This document shows, in pieces, positions 6,145 to 9,965 of a stretch of 9,965 bases of DNA. Numbering within the stretch: position 1 is the stretch's first letter; every line of letters begins with the position of its first letter. This DNA comes from DASZZV01 sp035544835. Its GTDB lineage: Bacteria; Acidobacteriota; Thermoanaerobaculia; Gp7-AA8. Made by a program: the position numbers and the translations under genes. The DNA is taken from assembly GCA_035544835.1 (NCBI GenBank), contig DASZZV010000163.1, positions 1 to 9,965 on the forward strand, read 5' to 3'. Below the pieces are notes generated by a model. The model was not told the origin of the DNA. It searched no databases and saw only the letters and a list, made by a program, of their open reading frames with translations.

Positions 6145-7742
6145 ATCGATGGGGGGCCGGGCCGGTCGTTTTATGGGCTCTGCTGATCCTGGCGGCTTCC
6201 GCGAGGATCATTCTGCAGCTCTCCCTCATGCCGCCCTACGCCGGGCTCGACGAGATTTATCACATGGCCAGGCTCTCCTTCGTGGCCCAGGAGAAAAGAA
6301 ATCCGACTTCCACCGAACCGTCGATTCCGGAGGTCCTGCAGCGAAGTATTGAGCAGCGGAGCAACAGCGTCCCGGCTTTTGGCCTCATCGGCATGCGCTG
6401 GCCTGATGTGGTTGCTTCCGGGGCTCGTCTTCCCCTCGAACCTGAAAGTGAGTCGCCTCATCGATATCTGGGAGCGAATTACGAAGCACAGCAACCTTCG
6501 TTCTATTACTCACTCGGGGCGATTCCGATTCGAGCTCTGGCTCCCCAATCGACTCTGACGCAGCTGAGGGCGGTACGGCTGATGGCGGCAATGCTCGCTC
6601 TCGTGGTGGTGGTCGCAACAGCCTGGATTGGAGAGCGTCTTTACGGGCTGCCAGGGTTGGTCGCCTCTGCAATGATCGTATCGATGCCGACCTGGTTAAC
6701 GTTGGTGATGCGGGCCGGCAATGACGCCATGGCCTGCGCACTTCTGGCCCTCGCCCTGTGCATTACCGTCAGCGCCCCTCGTCGGCGGGGCGGTGCCTTC
6801 GCCGAGGGTGTGCTGTGGGGTGCCGCTCTGGCGACCAAGCTCTATGTTTGGCCGGCCGCAATCGTGTTGCCGCTTTTCTGGCGGGCACAACGGGCGGACC
6901 GCCGAAGGATTCTGGTCGTCATCATTCTTTCGGCCGGTGCTCTTGCGCTTACGATTGCAGACCTCCATTCACGGACACGAAATCCGCTCGGCACCTTCGC
7001 CTTCGATCCGGTGAGCTCTGCGGCAACAGGCTCGACTGCTGCTGTTGCGATCGACTACGCGCAGATGGTCCGGATTTTCGCTGCCACGCTCGTCTGGACG
7101 AGTGGGCAGCACTGGAATGCGTTGACCGGAGTGGGGATGGCTCTGTACGTCCTTCCAATCCTTGCGCTGCTCACTCTGCCCTTGATCGACATGCTGAGGC
7201 GACCCGGCCGTGACCGGCAGATGCTCCTGATCGTTGCCGCATCGGTCGTCGCCTACCTCGCGGCGCAGACCGTGAACGCCGCCGGGTACATACGATTTGC
7301 CCGTCTTCAGGGGGCTTCGCTGCCGTCGGGAGGGAAGGAGGGATGGTATCTCTACGCTTTCGTCCCGATCCTCGTGGGGCTGGGGCTGTCAGGAGCGTGC
7401 GCCCGGCTCCGTCGAGGTACCCTGGTCTTTCTGGTGATGCTGGTTCTCTTCTGGGACCTTCGCATCCATGAAGGCGCTCTGTTTCGGGACTGGGCTGGGG
7501 TCACCTCAGCCGCACATCGATCGCTTCTTTTTCGCTGGGGCGCGAGCTCGGTTCATCAGTCCATTTATTACGCTCCGCTGGCCGCCGGACCTTTCGCTTC
7601 GGCAGCCGCGGCCTGGCGCCTGGTGCATGTGATGGCAACGCTGGCCCTGCTCGTGCTCGTGATCCGGGATAGCCGCCGAGAGTTAGCCCCGGTAGGGGCG
7701 ATTGAGAATAGCCCAGGACGAAGTCCTGGGAAGCTGTCCTAG
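6141..7742 (+). CDS. Polytopic membrane protein, GT-C glycosyltransferase-like (DUF2142/PMT-like)
   Basis: The 533-residue product has about 10 hydrophobic helices, the first at residues 8-28. It shows the layout of GT-C enzymes, which move sugars from lipid carriers onto targets outside the membrane. An acidic motif follows helix one (PPYAGLDEIYH, Asp37-Glu38-His41). The first outer loop continues to NYEAQQPSFYYSLGAIPIRAL (113-133). Later come RAGNDAMACALLAL (191-204) and ATKLYVWPAAIVLP (231-244), all resembling DUF2142/PMT-type proteins. The donor and acceptor are unknown. The ATG overlaps the HxlR stop as ATGA, with a GGAAGGCGGG ribosome site inside that gene, implying coupled translation. 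The C-terminal residues from about APVGAIENSPGRSPGKLS are encoded by a GC-hairpin repeat and look like a late extension. Confidence is high for a membrane protein and moderate for the enzyme class. Confidence 0.77.
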   Translation: MNRWGAGPVVLWALLILAASARIILQLSLMPPYAGLDEIYHMARLSFVAQEKRNPTSTEPSIPEVLQRSIEQRSNSVPAFGLIGMRWPDVVASGARLPLEPESESPHRYLGANYEAQQPSFYYSLGAIPIRALAPQSTLTQLRAVRLMAAMLALVVVVATAWIGERLYGLPGLVASAMIVSMPTWLTLVMRAGNDAMACALLALALCITVSAPRRRGGAFAEGVLWGAALATKLYVWPAAIVLPLFWRAQRADRRRILVVIILSAGALALTIADLHSRTRNPLGTFAFDPVSSAATGSTAAVAIDYAQMVRIFAATLVWTSGQHWNALTGVGMALYVLPILALLTLPLIDMLRRPGRDRQMLLIVAASVVAYLAAQTVNAAGYIRFARLQGASLPSGGKEGWYLYAFVPILVGLGLSGACARLRRGTLVFLVMLVLFWDLRIHEGALFRDWAGVTSAAHRSLLFRWGASSVHQSIYYAPLAAGPFASAAAAWRLVHVMATLALLVLVIRDSRRELAPVGAIENSPGRSPGKLS

Positions 7743-7876
7743 AGGTTTGTCGTCGAGCCCCGGAGGGGCCGATTGAAAGGACCTTCAAACCGCCCCTCCG
7801 GGCTCGAAATTACTTTCGTAGACTTGACAATCCCAGCACTTCGGGCAGTGCTATTCTCAAACGCCCCTACGGGCTG
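7685..7876. repeat. Nested GC-hairpin repeat block
   Basis: The outer arms (7685-7712 and 7850-7875) match as inverted copies of an AGCCCCGGTAGGGGCG unit followed by TTGAGAATAGC, with a two-base length difference. Inside, 7754-7780 and 7782-7806 form a second inverted pair of the same family (GAGCCCCGGAGGGGC, then TTGAAAGG or TTTGAAGG). Two further stems are CCCAGGAC-GAA-GTCCTGGG (7712-7730) and AGCACT-TCGGGC-AGTGCT (7835-7852). The first 58 bases overlap the 3' end of the membrane-protein gene. A similar unit returns at 9852-9937. No gene is seen between 7743 and 8024. Confidence 0.85.
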
Positions 7877-7895
7877 GAGTTGACGGCCGCGCCGA

Positions 7896-7951
7896 TTGAA
7901 CGTTCAACTTGGACCTTCAACTTCTTTCCCCTCGAATATTTGCGGTAGAAT
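7896..7951 (+). promoter_or_regulatory. Candidate ahcY promoter region with palindrome
   Basis: A perfect 12-base palindrome TTGAACGTTCAA lies at 7896-7907. TTGGAC (7909-7914) followed after 17 bases by TCGAAT (7932-7937) is one possible -35/-10 pair. A better -10, TAGAAT at 7946-7951, lacks a good -35. Either would give a leader of roughly 65-85 bases before the ahcY ATG. This is a weak call made on hexamer resemblance only. Confidence 0.35.
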
Positions 7952-8006
7952 CCCACGTTCTCGCCGTCTCCGGACCTCAATAGGCGCCGTGAGGCTCAGT
8001 CACCTC

Positions 8007-8013
8007 AAAGGAG
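8007..8013 (+). promoter_or_regulatory. Ribosome binding site that sets the ahcY start
   Basis: AAAGGAG lies 11 bases before the ATG at 8025. The frame is open upstream to 7896, but that part lies over the promoter candidate and has no protein-like character. The ribosome site therefore favours the ATG at 8025. An in-frame ATG at 8037 is a second option, with longer spacing. Confidence 0.7.
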
Positions 8014-8024
8014 TTACCATCAAA

Positions 8025-9524
<1,500 letters not shown>

Positions 9525-9545
9525 TCAGTCTTTGATCGATGCAGT

Positions 9546-9580
9546 AAAAGGCGACAGGAGACTGTCGCCTTTTGTTTGTC
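9546..9580 (+). terminator. Rho-independent terminator of ahcY
   Basis: A perfect 12-base stem, AAAAGGCGACAG, loop GAGA, CTGTCGCCTTTT (9546-9573), begins 22 bases after the ahcY stop and runs into TTTTGTTTG. The A-run on the left side means it could also work on transcripts from the other strand. Confidence 0.9.
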
Positions 9581-9813
9581 GAACGCTGGAAGCGTTCCGG
9601 CCCGGTAGCCGGTGGTTGGCGCGGAGCGCCTACCACCGGAGCACGCACCATTCTTTCTTGAACGCTGGAGGCGTTCCGGCGGATCCGACGTGCAGCTCCC
9701 CGTCGCCGACGCGCGAATGGACGGCGTGCGGGACGCGGCCGGAACGCCTTCGGCGTTCAAGGCCCGGAGGGCCGCGGAGCTGGTAGCCAGTGGTGAGCGA
9801 AGCGAACCACTGG
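9581..9813. repeat. Cluster of structured repeats with 79-bp spacing
   Basis: A 20-base hairpin unit occurs three times. GAACGCTGGAAGCGTTCCGG starts at 9581, a near-identical copy starts at 9660, and a reversed copy spans 9739-9758; each begins 79 bases after the last. A second unit beginning GGTAGCC occurs at 9604-9640 and 9782-9814. Its stems are CCGGTGGT/ACCACCGG (9609-9616 with 9632-9639) and CCAGTGGT/ACCACTGG (9787-9794 with 9806-9813). A small hairpin GGCCC-GGA-GGGCC lies at 9761-9773. Open frames through the cluster on both strands follow the palindromes and do not look like genes. Confidence 0.85.
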
Positions 9814-9851
9814 AAGACGTCACAAATCAATCATTTGCTTGAAGTTTCACC

Positions 9852-9937
9852 GAGCCCCGGCAGGGGCGAAAGCCGCCACCGGATGCCTCGATTGGACGCG
9901 CTCTTTCTGTCGATCGCTCGCGCCCCTGCCGGGGCTC
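9852..9937. repeat. Inverted pair of GAGCCCCGG units
   Basis: GAGCCCCGGCAGGGGCG at 9852-9868 pairs perfectly over 17 bases with 9921-9937, around a 52-base spacer with no recognisable content. Each arm is itself nearly palindromic. The unit matches the GC-hairpin family at 7685-7876, so ahcY is bracketed by members of one repeat family. Nothing else was recognised from 9814 to the window end. Confidence 0.85.
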
Positions 9938-9965
9938 TGGAAAAGAAAAGAATCGTTATGATCCC

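Noticed and set aside
7824..7857. TTGACA followed by TATTCT as an ahcY promoter
   Set aside because: The spacing is 22 bases, too long for a standard promoter, and both hexamers lie within the hairpin repeat block.
7950..8024. SAH or SAM riboswitch in the ahcY leader
   Set aside because: The leader has only a weak TGAGG/CCTCA stem, and I cannot find the conserved core of the SAH riboswitch or a pseudoknot. A covariance-model scan would settle it.
9581..9758. CRISPR array, because a 20-base unit recurs every 79 bases
   Set aside because: There are only three copies, the third is reversed, the spacers are long and themselves structured, and no cas gene is present.

Overview
The window is a GC-rich bacterial chromosome segment with ordinary housekeeping genes. 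Its intergenic gaps are crowded with GC-rich hairpins and AT-rich heptamer arrays. This style of spacer is common in uncultivated soil and sediment bacteria such as Acidobacteriota. That placement is a guess from general style and was not tested by any search. No phage, transposase, CRISPR array, rRNA or tRNA was seen.

Layout. Positions 1-370 hold no gene but contain nested inverted repeats. A minus-strand pair follows: a frameshifted PilZ (cyclic-di-GMP-binding type) gene at 692-1076, read into a 100-residue protein of unknown function at 371-673. Next on the minus strand is a translationally coupled NfeD-SPFH pair (2149-2613 and 1247-2152), a membrane-organising module. After a heptamer inverted repeat comes a plus-strand pair: a VOC/glyoxalase-fold protein (2802-3179) and a small unknown protein (3184-3498). 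A second heptamer inverted repeat precedes a DEAD-box RNA helicase of the RhlE type (3716-5050). A long palindrome (5084-5209) separates the helicase from a minus-strand C-terminal remnant of an NmrA-like NAD(P)-binding protein (5224-5658). An HxlR-type regulator is divergent from that remnant (5743-6144). The regulator overlaps by 4 bp a GT-C-like polytopic membrane protein (6141-7742), whose last residues are encoded by a repeat. A block of nested GC hairpins (7685-7876) leads to S-adenosylhomocysteine hydrolase ahcY (8025-9524), which has a textbook terminator. The last 390 bp are again structured repeats.

Working relationships. NfeD and the SPFH protein are expected to act together in the membrane. 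The HxlR regulator probably once controlled the divergent NmrA-like gene and is now coupled to the membrane enzyme. AhcY clears S-adenosylhomocysteine in the methyl cycle. The most notable signals are the repairable PilZ frameshift, the truncated NmrA gene, and the hairpin repeats. Some hairpin copies differ by paired base changes, and one copy supplies coding sequence. I see no convincing undescribed multi-gene system.
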